Part shown: piece by piece, positions 34,171 to 45,216 of the stretch
Layout of the letters: every line of letters begins with the position of its first letter
How positions within the stretch are numbered: position 1 is the first letter of the stretch
DNA from: Cryptomeria japonica
Taxonomy: Eukaryota > Streptophyta > Pinopsida > Cupressales > Cupressaceae
Direction of reading: 5' to 3'
Assembly: GCF_030272615.1 (NCBI RefSeq)
Contig: NC_081412.1
Location: 690,814,083-690,878,082, forward strand
Length of the DNA stretch: 64,000 nt
The notes under the pieces: generated by a model
Seen by the model: the letters and a program-made list of their open reading frames with translations, nothing else
Database searches by the model: none
Told to the model about the DNA's origin: nothing
Program-made: the position numbers and the translations under genes

Positions 34171-34600
34171 TGCAATGCAAAAACATTAGTGTAATTAGTA
34201 CTCAGTCATCAAACATACTCATCTAATCATCTATGCGAAAAACAAAAACTGTCAAACATCGAAAGCTAACCTTGACACCTCTTGCCAAGTCCTGATTGGG
34301 ACCATGGCGCCCTTCAGGGACCATGGCACCCTGAGAGGACCATGGCGCCCTTTAGGGACCATGGTGCCCTTTAGGGACCATGGTGCCCCACAGGGACCAT
34401 GGTGCCCTGATAGGACCATGGTGCCCTGGGTGGGACCCAGGGTAGATTCTAGGGCCCGTATTCGATCATAGAAATGCAGAAAGTCAAAGTCAAAGTTCAG
34501 TAAACTCACCTCATCTAGTGGCTCGTCACCGATTACGGCCTGTCTCATGATCTCCATCCTCATGGGATGCTCTGGTCATCGTGAAGGCATGATGATGGCT
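34171..34600 (-). other. Upstream part of the antisense PMD unit
   Basis: An open minus frame at 34252-34563 starts MRMEIMRQAVIGDEPLDEVS and runs through the seven-unit array at 34298-34445. The array-coded part is repetitive and unlikely to be a selected protein sequence. The first 45 residues could be the PMD N-terminus or a leader. Confidence 0.35.
34298..34445 (-). repeat. Seven-unit ACCATGGYGCCC array in A
   Basis: Seven units of about 19 bp, each with GGACCATGG followed by CGCCC, TGCCC or CACCC. The consensus GGGACCATGGCGCCC is identical to a 15-mer in both A LTRs (14975-14989 and 35524-35538). Confidence 0.85.
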
Positions 34601-35158
34601 ATGTGGGCTCCGTTGCAGTGAACAATACTCAAAAATCAACAAAGTGACAAATGCAATAGTCACTTTCAAGGTATATATTTTCATTCCTTTACCTTTGGTT
34701 TCAAAACCCTACTTTTTCTCTATCACTCAATTCATCATAACTTGAGTTTGGGAGATGCGATTTTTGAACCATTCGTTGTGTAGGAATCATATTTTCATTC
34801 CCTTACTCCTGGGATGTTCCAAAATGTGCTCTGATGAAGCCTCTTTAGTGAACATCTCTCACACAATTTGTCGTAAGTAAACATGCTATCCTATTTCACC
34901 TCCCTAATAAGCAAGCCGAAACAGGGGGGGCATATAGCTACTCGCAAATTCCATCACTTTCCTTAGTAAGCATTAGGTGATTTTGTGATCTAACGTGTGT
35001 TTTGTAGGGTGCAGTTCCTAACTGTGTACTGCAGATACCGCTGGGGGATTCGTTCGATAGACTTATGGATATATCCTTTTTCAAATAATGTTTACTTTCC
35101 TGTACTTTAGCTTGCATATGCACATAGTACTCATATGACTGCTAAAGTGGGGGCTAAA
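34601..35158 (+). other. Element A 3' end with polypurine tract
   Basis: No coding frame is credible. The last bases, AAAGTGGGGGCTAAA (about 35144-35158), form the polypurine tract that primes plus-strand DNA. It directly abuts TGTAGC of the 3' LTR. Confidence 0.7.
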
Positions 35159-36794
35159 TGTAGCATCATAAATTGTACGCACTTGCTAGGGTTGTACAAT
35201 TCCACACTAGGTTTAGCTCCCGCCTTGGCGCATCTTGCACTTTACATCGCATTTCCCCTTTAGCACTTAATTAATCAAATTAATTAGGTCTAAGGTCCTA
35301 TTTCATCATCTTCCACATCATAAAGTTGGGCCCTTTCATTAAAGTGTGGCCCTTCCATTTTATTCCTCTAATACATCATTTAATCAAAAACCCTAATTAG
35401 GTCCTATTTTGAACTTGGGGGCTTGATTTCAGGAGTCAAAACATCTCGAAATCACCTGTAACTTCGGGATTCTCTCTAAAATCATCATATCAGATGGCCC
35501 TGAAAATTTGGTGAAAAGTTGTCGGGACCATGGCGCCCAGAGTGCACACGGTCCCGGACATTTTTCCCAAAATTTTAGGAGCGCAATCCAATCATAAAAT
35601 AAAGCTTAACCCTAAGAAATTGGCGAGAGATTCAATCTCTAGGTCGGCCAAAATTTGAAATTAAGACCTAGGGTTTCATATATAAGAGCTCTCTTTCTTC
35701 ATTTGAAAGGATCAGAATTTTGGTTTCAAGGGACCTTCTATGCAGCAAAAGAGCAGATCTTTGAAGACTTCAACAGCATTCAACATCCATCCATCAAGCA
35801 TTTATCAATTTCATTCATCCATTTAGGGCTTTGAAGACATTGAAGAGCAATAGGGGATCACCGACTGAAGATTGGCTTGTACCCCTCCCTTGGGGTTGGG
35901 TATGATTTCATGTTGTTTTCATGTCTTTGCATAGGCCTCATTATATCATTTATATTCATGCTTTAGATCACTTTGCATCTTGATTTAGAGCATTTACATT
36001 ATCATTTACAAGCAATTAGGGTTTACTTTCTAGGTTGCTCTAGTTTGCTTACTTGCATTTTAGGATCTTGCACACACACTACTTTTACAATACAACTTGG
36101 CTATTTGTGGAGGTGGAAATCACCAAAGCGGGGGTTTGACTAAGGCAAAACCCTATATAGCCACCCACCATACCTTTTCAGATATAAGTGCAGATTTCGG
36201 GATTCGAACGACACCGCAAGTTGCAGATCCGACGGAAGTAGACAGAAACTGAGCTACACACTGAAATTTAGGGCAAAAAACTAGGATAGGGGCATGGGGT
36301 GCCCTGGTCCTACCAGGACAGGGGCACTGGGTGCCCTGGTCCCTAGGATAGTGGCGCTGGGAACCCTGGTCCCTCTGTCAGACAGCAATTTTCAGCATTT
36401 TCGACAGTTTTCCAACTTGTAAAATAGCAGTTTCAGGGGCAGAATCAGGACAGTGGTGCCCGCGCCCTCATCCTGAACATTTCCACTCAGATTTTAACTC
36501 CGGGTACACATCTGCATTCTTATCTTGTCCTTGTGTTTATAGCTTTCCATTGTTTAATCTCAATTCTGCAATCTTGTTCATACTTGCACTTTAGGGTTAG
36601 GAATTGGACTTGCATCATTTTATCTTTCAATTACAACAAAGGAATAGAAACCCTAATAGGTAGCCCATGGCTCTCTCTTCCACAAAAAGAAGTAGCCAAT
36701 TGTGTGATACCTCTAGGCTCTTTCGTATTCTGCAATGTGTGTCAAAAGGTAGGATTAGGGTATGTTAGCCTAGTCTCTCTTTTTCCCCTACACA
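35159..36794 (+). repeat. 3' LTR of element A
   Basis: 1636 bp, partner of 14610-16276, ending CCTACACA, followed by the target duplication AGATG. It carries the inverted-repeat block (35524-35558), the TATA box (near 35679) and the GC-rich array (36282-36372). Confidence 0.93.
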
Positions 36795-37233
36795 AGATGC
36801 TGATGAAGAAGCAGTGAATAATACCATTAGAGACCTTGAAAAAGATTCTAAATTTGACAAACTAATGGAAAGACTCTTGGAAAAACAAAAACAAAAGTAT
36901 ATTCTAATGTTGGAAAATTCAGGAGCAAAATTACCATAAGGTTTTAACATGGAAAGTTTGAAACAAGATGCGAAAGCAAGTCATAATCAAAACACTAATG
37001 ACCCCAATGATGATGACGTAAACTGAGTAAACCATGAAGAAACAAAAGGAGATAGAACAAGAAAAGACCATGATAATACAAGGAACCAAGATGAAACAAG
37101 AAGGGAGCAAAGTGATAGAAGAGCTTATGAGGATGCAAGGAGAATCCATGTTGATAATCCTCTATTAACTCTCACTCAAAAAATACAGGATATGCAGAAT
37201 GGAACGAGTTCTAAGAAATATTCATTGGAGGAA
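36795..37233 (+). pseudogene. Gag N-terminus of element D, part 2
   Basis: Continues the frame opened at 14510: ADEEAVNNTIRDLEKDSKFD, LMERLLEKQKQKY, a charged Arg/Asp/Glu-rich stretch, then LTLTQKIQDMQNGTSSKKYS and LEE. The last words match the segment just before the capsid-like core in Tat-type gag. The core itself is missing: the sequence switches to the LTR of element C at about 37233, and gag resumes at 46374 near the zinc knuckle. Stops lie near 36938 and 37025. Confidence 0.7.
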
Positions 37234-37976
37234 ATTATAGCTGCACACTTGCAACCTACACACAGAAAAGAGAAGAAAGGGGAGTTGTGGATAGGGGTTT
37301 GCCTTAATCAAACCCCGGTTGAGGAATCAACCTAGAAAGAAAGTAATTGCAAATGCTTGAATGTAAATAATGGAGATGTATACCTTGTAGATCTGCAACT
37401 TGTTGATGATGATTGCTTTGCTTCTTGAATGTAACCACAAATGTTGCATGAAATGGCATGTAACATGACAAAACCCTAACACACACATGCTTGCAAATGA
37501 ATGTTGTAATGTTGCTCCAATAGATGAATGAAGAAGACTTGAATCTTGAATGCTTGATGATGACCTTGAAATCCTATACCCTCTCCTTATGCTCTCTATC
37601 TCTTATCATCCATTTTTCATCCATCCCTGAATGAGGGAATTGAATTCCTTTTTATACATGCCTCAAGGATTAATTTACAACCACTAAAGGGCGACAAAGA
37701 GGAATAACAAACCCCGAAGACAAGAAATGCATAGGAGATTGGGCATACCGAACATAGGACCACCCTAAGGGGTGAGGACAGGGGTGCCACGCCACCCCTA
37801 TCCTGCCCTATTTTGGGGCTCAGACAGGGTCTAGAGTAGACACAAGCCATGAAGGATAAAGAGTGAAGAGGTGGAAATGTAGAAATAGGTCCTGGTTAGG
37901 GAAGAAGATGTTGTCGCCAAGGTGAGGACCCAAAATGTGATTAAAATTGCATGGGTCACAATTTTATGACACTACA
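37233..37976 (-). repeat. Truncated 3' LTR of element C
   Basis: Matches 45630-46373 along its length. A TATAAAAAGG box lies on the minus strand at about 37647-37656. The left part of the LTR, corresponding to 45217-45629, is missing. Confidence 0.85.
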
Positions 37977-38051
37977 TTTAGCCCACACTTTAGAAAGAGT
38001 ATGACTTAAGCCACTAATATTGGCAAAGTAGAATAAAAGAGAGATGAAGAT

Positions 38052-40810
38052 TGTGAGAGTTGAGAAGTACAACACCACAGGAGCCCAAAAGATCTCTGCA
38101 AGCTGAAATAAACCTGTTACAAGGAGAAGCAAGGAAGCAACAAAGGAAAAATAGATACACAAAAAATATGCCAAAAAGATGAGAGCTCAATATTCATGAA
38201 ATGTGTAATGTGATAATGATAAATCAATGATACAAAGAAAGCAATTAACCTCTAATAGGTCAAGAGACAATAAAAGGGAAAACCCTAGGCTTACACATAA
38301 TAATTAATAAAAGAATTAATTATTATGCACCTAAAGTTATCTTAACTGTAAAAGAGATAAAGGGAACTTAAATAATTAAACAAATGTTGTTTAATTAATC
38401 AAGTAAAGATAATTAATCTAACACCCCCCCTTAAGTGAGACTTAGGGAGAAGCTAAAACCTAGAACAGCTACTGAAAGCAAGAAAGATGGGTCCCGACAA
38501 CAAGGCCTAATCAGCTACCCAAATACAACCAAATCTCTATGAACCAGAGAAATAGAGAAAACCATGTGGGAAAAAAACTCTACTCCAAATAGAGATGGAA
38601 AAGCAAGAAGAACACCACTGAAGTAGGAAATAGTTGCAAACATTGTTGAAGAGTAACTGCTGATCTGAAGAACCTCCACTGAAATAGAACATGACTAGGT
38701 AGAGAAGATTGTAATATGTATGAGTGCCCTCAAATGACACTACTCGAATCAAATGGCAAACAAAGGCAAACAACTGAACTTGAAGATACATATGGAATGA
38801 GAAACCAAAGCCTAAAGATATGATCAATCAAACCAAGGAAGCATTAGAACCAATAGGACAAACCTCCTCATAATGCTGAAAAGGGAGAGGGACAGGTACA
38901 CTGAATAGAACGACCAACAAGAATTGCATGATGAACAACCAGGAACAGCGAAGGTGCAGAGAAAGTACATAGTGTCATGGAAGGAACACTCACTTGACAC
39001 ACATAATGAGGCTAATTTCATGGAAGGAACACTCATTGGACAAAGGCAGATGGAAAACAAAATGCAAACATCAACCCCCCCATGGCACTTTATAAGTAGT
39101 GCATGTATAATAAGGCACAAGATGTGCAAGATCCCAAGTAAAAAATGCATGATGGAGCTTTATCTCAGTGTGTTTGCATAAATGAAATGCTACAATGATA
39201 AGAAGACTGGAAATAGAAAGAAAAACCAAAACCGAGACATACTACTCAAAAAAAGATATCCTAGGACCTGAAACATCCAAGATATTCACCAGAGTGCTGA
39301 AAAGCAAAAAATTGAATAAAATATCCCTGGAGTATAATCTAGAAAGAAAACTCATATGACTAGAAAGTACACAGAGAAATTTTTCCAACAATATAAATTT
39401 TTCAAAAAACGGAGTTCGGATGCTCATTCTACAGCCTCGGAAGTGCAAAAAGAGACCCCACTTTGACTAGAAAAAAGTATAGTCAAATAGAAAAATTGGA
39501 AACAAGTTCTAACACCACGAGGTCTGGCTCAGAACCAGCTTTCTGACACCTATTCATTTTCAAAAAAATGACTCCATTTTCCCAGGTTATGGCTAAAAAC
39601 CAACTCCCCCTAAAAGAGGCAAGAGGGAGATGCAACAGTGGTAGGGTCGGGCGGAGGTGGCCCATTGGCGGTGCTCTGGCAATGCTCTGACGGTGGAGTG
39701 GCTGAGCTGCGCGGCGGTCAGGCTAGAGGTGGTGGGTGGGTGGTGCAATGGAAGTTGGGGGCTAGCAGGCGGGAGGAGGCCAGCAGTGGCGGGGAGAGGC
39801 CAGCGGTGGTGGGGAGAGGCTGGCGGTGGCGGGAAGGAGGGGTTTTCGGCAGGTGACGAGGGCCGACGGCGGCCAGAGGGGGCCAGCGGGAGCCGACAGT
39901 GGTAGGGGCCTACGGAGAGAAGGTCGGCGAGGGCCAGAGGAGACCACTAGGTAGCGATGTGGGGCTCGAGGCCAAGGCTAGTGGTGACGGTGACCTCTAT
40001 AGTACCAGGGGGCCCCACGGTACCCTGTGTACCATGGGAACCCCCAAAAAAGTGATTTTTTTAAAAAACTTGTGAATTTTTTTAATTTTTAATTTTTGTA
40101 TATTTTTGTGTAAAAAATCAAAAGTCGGCCTGCATGCCATAAAAAGGATTTTTTTTTAATTTTTTTCTCGAACTGTGTGCTAGGGTCGTATGACTTGGTA
40201 TTGAAGAAAAAATACCCCCAGAGGCTCAGGAGTAAAAAATGGTCAAGTTTTATATGACCATAGCAGTTTTTGGGCCTTTTGAGCACAATGGTGAGGTTCG
40301 TTTAGGCCCAAAGTGCTCAGAAAAAAAGGCCTATCCCTAGGTGCACAAAAAACTTCTGAAAAAACTCAGATCTGCTTCCAATGCAAAATACTCAAAACAA
40401 GAACAGGTAGCTGCAAATATGAAGCTTTGATACCATGTAAGAGTTGAGAAATACAACACCACAGGAGCCCAAAAGATCTCTGCAAGCATAAATAAACCTG
40501 TTACAAGGAGAAGCAAGGAAGCAACAAAGGAAAAACAAATACACAAAAAATATGCTCAAAAAGATGAGAGCTCAATATTTACAAAATGTGTAATGTGATA
40601 ATGATCAATCAATGATACAAAGAAAGGAATAAACCTCTAATATGTCAAGAAACCCTAAAAGGGAAAACCCTAGGCTTGCACATAATAATTAATAAAAGAA
40701 TTAATTATTATGAACCTAAAGTTAGCTTAACTATAAAAGAGATAAAGGGAACTTAAATAATTAAACAAATGTTGTTTAATTAATCAAGTAAAGACCTGAT
40801 TACTCTAACA
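38052..40810 (-). mobile_element. Copia-2: non-autonomous Ty1/copia derivative
   Basis: LTRs at 38052-38423 (3') and 40436-40810 (5'), target duplication AAGAT on both sides (38047-38051 and 40811-40815), primer site rc GCTTTGATACCA at 40424-40435, polypurine tract rc at 38424-38433. The LTRs, the 3' end (38434-38570) and the GC-rich leader (39480-40430) match Copia-1 (51135-57265). The central 0.9 kb (38590-39480) has no gag or pol domain. It would need Copia-1 type proteins to move. Confidence 0.9.
39630..40020 (-). other. GC-rich leader of Copia-2
   Basis: A strongly GC-rich block in an AT-rich window, with three copies of GAGGCCAGCRGTGG-like units (39775-39835). The counterpart in Copia-1 is 51930-52200. 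Open frames of 60-80 codons here come from base composition and have no domain. Confidence 0.6.
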
Positions 40811-43145
40811 AAGATGAGAGATGCAGAGCAATGCCACAAGGAGTATAAGGCACCACTAATATTGAGGAGCAAGAAGCCCCCAATCTTAGGGTCTCAACTC
40901 ATGCCAACATATGCAAGAGCACACAAAACAAAAAGGCATAAGACACACTAAACAAAGACAAAGCACAAAAAGACACACAATAAGAACAAGACACAAGATG
41001 ATAAACTAACTAGCCGAAGAGATCTCAAACTCAGATGTCTCAACAACTAATCAAGACACAAAGACCAATGCCATCACAAAAACATGAGCGATCACATAAA
41101 AGAGAAAATCTGACATCATCCATGAACTATCAATAGTAAAACTATGAGTTAATGAGAGGAAGAAGAGAGAGAACACAAATACACCCTTGGTGATCCATGA
41201 GAAGAAAAGAGAAGAAGAAAGAAACCATGGATGTCTCGCCCCCAAAACTAGGTGATCCATGGAGAGAAGGACATGGAAAATCTCACCCCTGGAGCTTGCT
41301 AGGTGATCCATGTAAAGAGAGAGAGTGAGAACACCATTAGTTCCGCTCAACCTCATGTGCATGTATGCAAGTAAGGTTCAAAGCGCCTCATAGGAGTCTA
41401 TGCTTGAGCATGATACAACCTGTATAGAATGTATAGTACAAGTGTTAAGAAAGGTGTGATATCTTTCTCTAAGAGACCATGCACTAGTTCTGAGAATAAT
41501 CACCCCATATAAAAGAAAAGTGGCATCATATCGCTCTAAGTGACCATGCTTTGGTTCTGAGAATGACCCACTGTACAAGAGAAAAGTGACAACATCTCGC
41601 TCTAAGAGGTTTGTGTCTAGTTCCAAGAATGTCTCACTGTACAACACAAGAAGAAGTGAAGACATCTCACTCTAAGATACCATGCTCTGGTTCCAAGAAT
41701 GACCCATTGTACAAAAAGTGAAGACATCTTTCTCTAAAAGGTTCCCCTCTAGTTCCAAGAATGTCCCACTATTCAATGCATAAGAGAAGTATAGTACAAA
41801 GGAGCAGTGTGGGTGTGTCCCCCTTAAGATGTCAACATAGGCTAATGTTGATATCTTAAGGAAATAAGAACAAGGATACCTACCTTCATCACAAAGAAGA
41901 TATCTGCCATGCAACAATGTCATAAATCCAAGAAAGAGAGGGAATACTCTTCAAGCAAGGATAAGATAGTTGAAAAGAGATATCTTGTTGTAAGTGTAAA
42001 GGCTATCCTTGGAGGAGAAGAGATATTTGTTCAAAAATACTTCTACCCCCAAGAGGAGTTGTCTTAGATAAACATAACATCTTCTAGAACAAGAAAAGGA
42101 AAGAACAAGAATTCAATCCTTCCTCCTATTTCTAGGCAAAAGGGATTCTTGATGAGGGATGAATCACTTTTAGCCCCCAGAGGAATGGTTGAATTTTATC
42201 ATAGATGTACATTACCAAGTGTAAAAGAGGTCGTATTCAAGGACTAACACCTCTTGTATAAGAGAGAATCCTTGAGTGAACAACAACAATTACACATGAG
42301 AAATGACATCAAGTAATAGAACTCAAACCATCCACTTAATAGAGAAAAAGAGAGAAGGATCATTTCCCCCCAAGCTAATGGGACAATGAGAAGAGCTTAC
42401 ACAATTTACTAGAGAGAGATTAAACATAAGAAAATGTGCAATTAACTTACATGAACACATGCAAGAAAAGACATTAGCAAATGTAAAATGCATGTCTCAA
42501 GAAGTGGTAATCTTAGAAAGGAAGAGAAAAAAAGCATCATATATTCTCCAAGGGGGATTAATCATAAAAGTATACCATTGTAAGAAATGATAATCAAATA
42601 TGAAAAATGCAGCCCCTAAAAGAAATAATGATAAAAGGGAAAGAAGTGAAAATCTTTGCCCCCCAAGTGAGGAGAACAAGGAGAAATATTACACACATTC
42701 TGATGGTGATTAGTTTCAAGTGATATTCCATCCTAGTGGAACAATTCCTTTCAAGGAAGGGATACATGCTTCTCAAGAGATCATTCCCTGCCAAGGGGCA
42801 TATCAATCTTGCAAATAATCAAAACCATAGAAGAGGTAATATTTCCAAGAATGAAGGAAAGAGAATAAGTGCAGTACTCATTAAAGATGATCCTCTCCAA
42901 GCAAAGAGGAAAACCAAAGAACAATTATATGCTCACATAAGAATAACCCTATGCAAGAAAAGAGATCTAATAATGAATTATGCACAAAGATAGAGATAAA
43001 TGTATAGAAATAAGAAATTAGACTTCATGTTACTGCCCCAAAGTATATGAAAGTGAAATAATACCACTGCTAATGATAAAGAGCCCCCGATAAATGGGTT
43101 GATTATGCCATAGGGTGAAGAGCCACATGAAGGGAAAATTAAGTG
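40811..43145 (-). other. Noncoding interior of element C
   Basis: No protein domain on either strand. It is A/G-rich on the plus strand, with two tandem families: GGTGATCCATG units at 41179-41330 (three copies) and a 65-bp family at 41454-41790. This is the region that would hold pol in an autonomous element. Confidence 0.55.
41454..41790. repeat. Five-unit, about 65-bp tandem array in C
   Basis: Units start near 41456, 41520, 41586, 41655 and 41718. Each has ATCTCNCTCTAAG, then CCATG or a variant, then GTTCCAAGAATG or GTTCTGAGAAT, then CCCACTGTAC or a variant. Confidence 0.75.
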
Positions 43146-44559
43146 CTAAGACACGATGTTTTTACCAAGGAATATAGCTAGATCTTCTATGAGACAAATG
43201 TGTGCAAGATCATATTTTATTTGAACAAATTTATTAAATGCATAACATTTTCCAATAGAATGTGAATATAAATCATGAAAAAAGCAATATTCAATACCTT
43301 TCACTTTCTTAAGATTTTTGTTTTTATTTTGAGGAGGAAAGGAAATGTTCTTGTCATATTTCAACCTCCAATAGATTCTTCCAGCTAATCTGTCAGGATG
43401 GTAAATATCATCTTCCCATGAAGAAGAAGGTTTGTTAGAAGAAGGAGTTTCATTATCCATAATTCTAATTTTGCCACTATCTATGCCATCTTGAATAGAT
43501 TTTTGAAAACTAGGGCAATCATCAGCATTACGGTCATAGGTTTGATGAAATGAACAAAAAGAACTCTTTGAAGAAGAAGCATTCTTGTGGGCTCTCTTGA
43601 TTTGTTGTTTTTTAACATAATCTTTAAAGTTTTGAAGTCTAGGGATTTCGTCCATAGAAAGAGGGGTACCACTTCCTAGACCTCTTATTGTAGTTTGTGT
43701 AGGAGGGTTTATAGGGACATGAATTCCATTTTCAAATTTCCCAATTCCTTGTCCTTTAAAACCTTTTTTCTGCAATTATATGAAAGCCACAACTATAAGA
43801 TTGTTGTAGTTGACTAGGTGGAGGAACAAGATCATGAATTTCATTGAAATCTGATGTGTAAGGAGGTAGAAAAGGATTTGTATATGAAGGAGGAATATCA
43901 TGTGGAATGAGAATCTCTTTGCCTTTATCAAGCTTATCCTTTTTGGAAGATTGGGGAAGAACATCTTCATCATCTAAAAGCTCATTTTTAGTGATTTCTA
44001 TGCGAGGAGAAAGATCATGAATAAAATGCATGAAATCATCCTCTCTACATAGACTTTGATGTTGAAGATAGGTCTTAGGAGAATAAGGAGGATCTAAAGA
44101 TGTAAGAATGTTGATGTTGTCATATTGCCCCCCTTTCTCAAGGGTATGTGTAGAAGAAGAAGATGGATCCATATTACTTTCCAATGCTTGCTTTCTTGTA
44201 GAAAGATCATTGGGTAAAGCATTAGATCTCATTACTTTCACACAAGATACCCTAGGAGAGGTACAAAGATTAGGATCTCTAGTTTTATGATCTACAAAAT
44301 CTTTAAGATGATTAACATAGGAAATGCATTTTGTTAACAACATCACCATAATGAAACATAAATGATACATGAAAGCTTTGAGATCTAATTGGAAAGAAAA
44401 TAATTTGGAAATCCTAACAACACAATATGACCAAGTGCTATGAAGAAAGAGAAGAAACAAGAAATGGAATAAACTCTTATCTGTCACATGATAAATATAT
44501 GCAAAAATTAATGTAATCACATGTGAAAGACAAAGTAAATTCAATTTATTAATTGCCAT
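43146..44559 (-). pseudogene. Gag-like protein of element C with G-patch and two zinc fingers
   Basis: The ATG at 44559 opens a frame to about 43756. The second frame runs 43775-43146, and the overlap is at an A6 run (1-nt insertion). The first 80 residues hold two hydrophobic stretches (LLCLSHVITLIFAYIYH; MYHLCFIMVMLL). An acidic middle follows, then a G-patch (GFHIIAE, then KGFKGQGIGKFENGIHVPI) and two zinc-finger-like units: CSFHQTYDRNADDC and CFFHDLYSHSIGKC. The first is followed by SFQKSIQDGIDSGKI, as in Tat-type gag. No capsid-like core and no protease are visible. The protein would bind element RNA. The hydrophobic start is odd for gag and may be a fortuitous frame. Confidence 0.6.
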
Positions 44560-45216
44560 TAAAAGTCTCTTAAGTGAAATCTGAATTTGGTGGAAAAACA
44601 AATCTAAAATTAGGACCTTTTTATGAAAATTAATTTTAAGATTTGAATTTGATGAATTTTGAATTTTTGTTTGACCTTAGAGAGTGTTAAAATTGATAAA
44701 GTATGCTGATTTTTTGGATTTGAGTAGAAAAATATAGTCAATTCTGTCTATCAAAATTTCAAGAAAAAAGTTGAGGACCATGCCGGAAATGCACACGTTC
44801 TGACCAAATTTTTTTCGAAATTTCCAGGGATGATAGAGATTATGATTTTAATGCGGAATCCAAAAAAACAACCAATTTGGAGATTTCTAGATTGGTCAAA
44901 ATTGCAATCAAAGGTCAAAAATAGAAGAATCTTAAAAATTAGGATTTTATGATTTAACCACTGAATTTTCAGAATAAAGAGATAGATTTGAATTGCAATT
45001 TTGAAATAGAAATCAGATCTGAAACCAACAATTACAATTTTGCACTTAACAAGCTTAATTTTCTCAAAATGAAAAATTAGGGTTTTTATGCAATTAACCT
45101 CTAAAATTTACAAATAGATCAAACTTGAAAATAAAAATTCAAAATTCAAAATACAATTAATTAGATCTAGGAATGAGGAATCACAATTAATTTGTAAGAT
45201 GACATGTTCACCAAAA
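44560..45216 (-). other. Leader of element C
   Basis: Minus strand 45213 leftward begins TGGTGAACA, matching the first nine bases of the A/B primer site and then diverging. The rest is noncoding. A plus-strand block near 44770-44800 (AGGACCATGCCGGAAATGCA) resembles the LTR block of A at 14975. Confidence 0.55.

Larger units (their letters stand above)
14610..36794 (+). mobile_element. Element A: Tat/Ogre-like Ty3/gypsy, 22 kb with insert
   Basis: LTRs at 14610-16276 and 35159-36794, primer site at 16280, polypurine tract at 35145-35158, and target duplication AGATG at 14605-14609 and 36795-36799. The order is LTR, short acidic ORF, gag C-terminus, protease, G-patch, [element B], RT, RNase H, second RNase H, integrase, antisense PMD gene, LTR. 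The second RNase H and the antisense ORF after pol are marks of the Tat lineage. Without B the element is about 12.7 kb. It carries at least six stops in pol. A gag core and zinc knuckle are absent. Confidence 0.93.

Noticed and set aside
34170-34270. Second intron (GT-AG) in the antisense PMD gene
   Set aside because: The acceptor is good, but joining the proposed donor at 34270 changes the frame and meets a stop. The upstream exon is uncertain.
39638-39947. Gly/Arg/Trp- and Pro-rich open frames in a GC-rich block
   Set aside because: They are produced by base composition in the Copia-2 leader on both strands, with no domain and no conservation in Copia-1.
41454-41790. Regular repeats that could look like a CRISPR array
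   Set aside because: Units are imperfect and contiguous without unique spacers, and the context is a plant retrotransposon.
44400-44559. Envelope-like protein suggested by hydrophobic stretches in C
   Set aside because: There is no signal-peptide, surface or fusion pattern, and the stretch is continuous with a gag-like protein. Kept only as an oddity of that protein.
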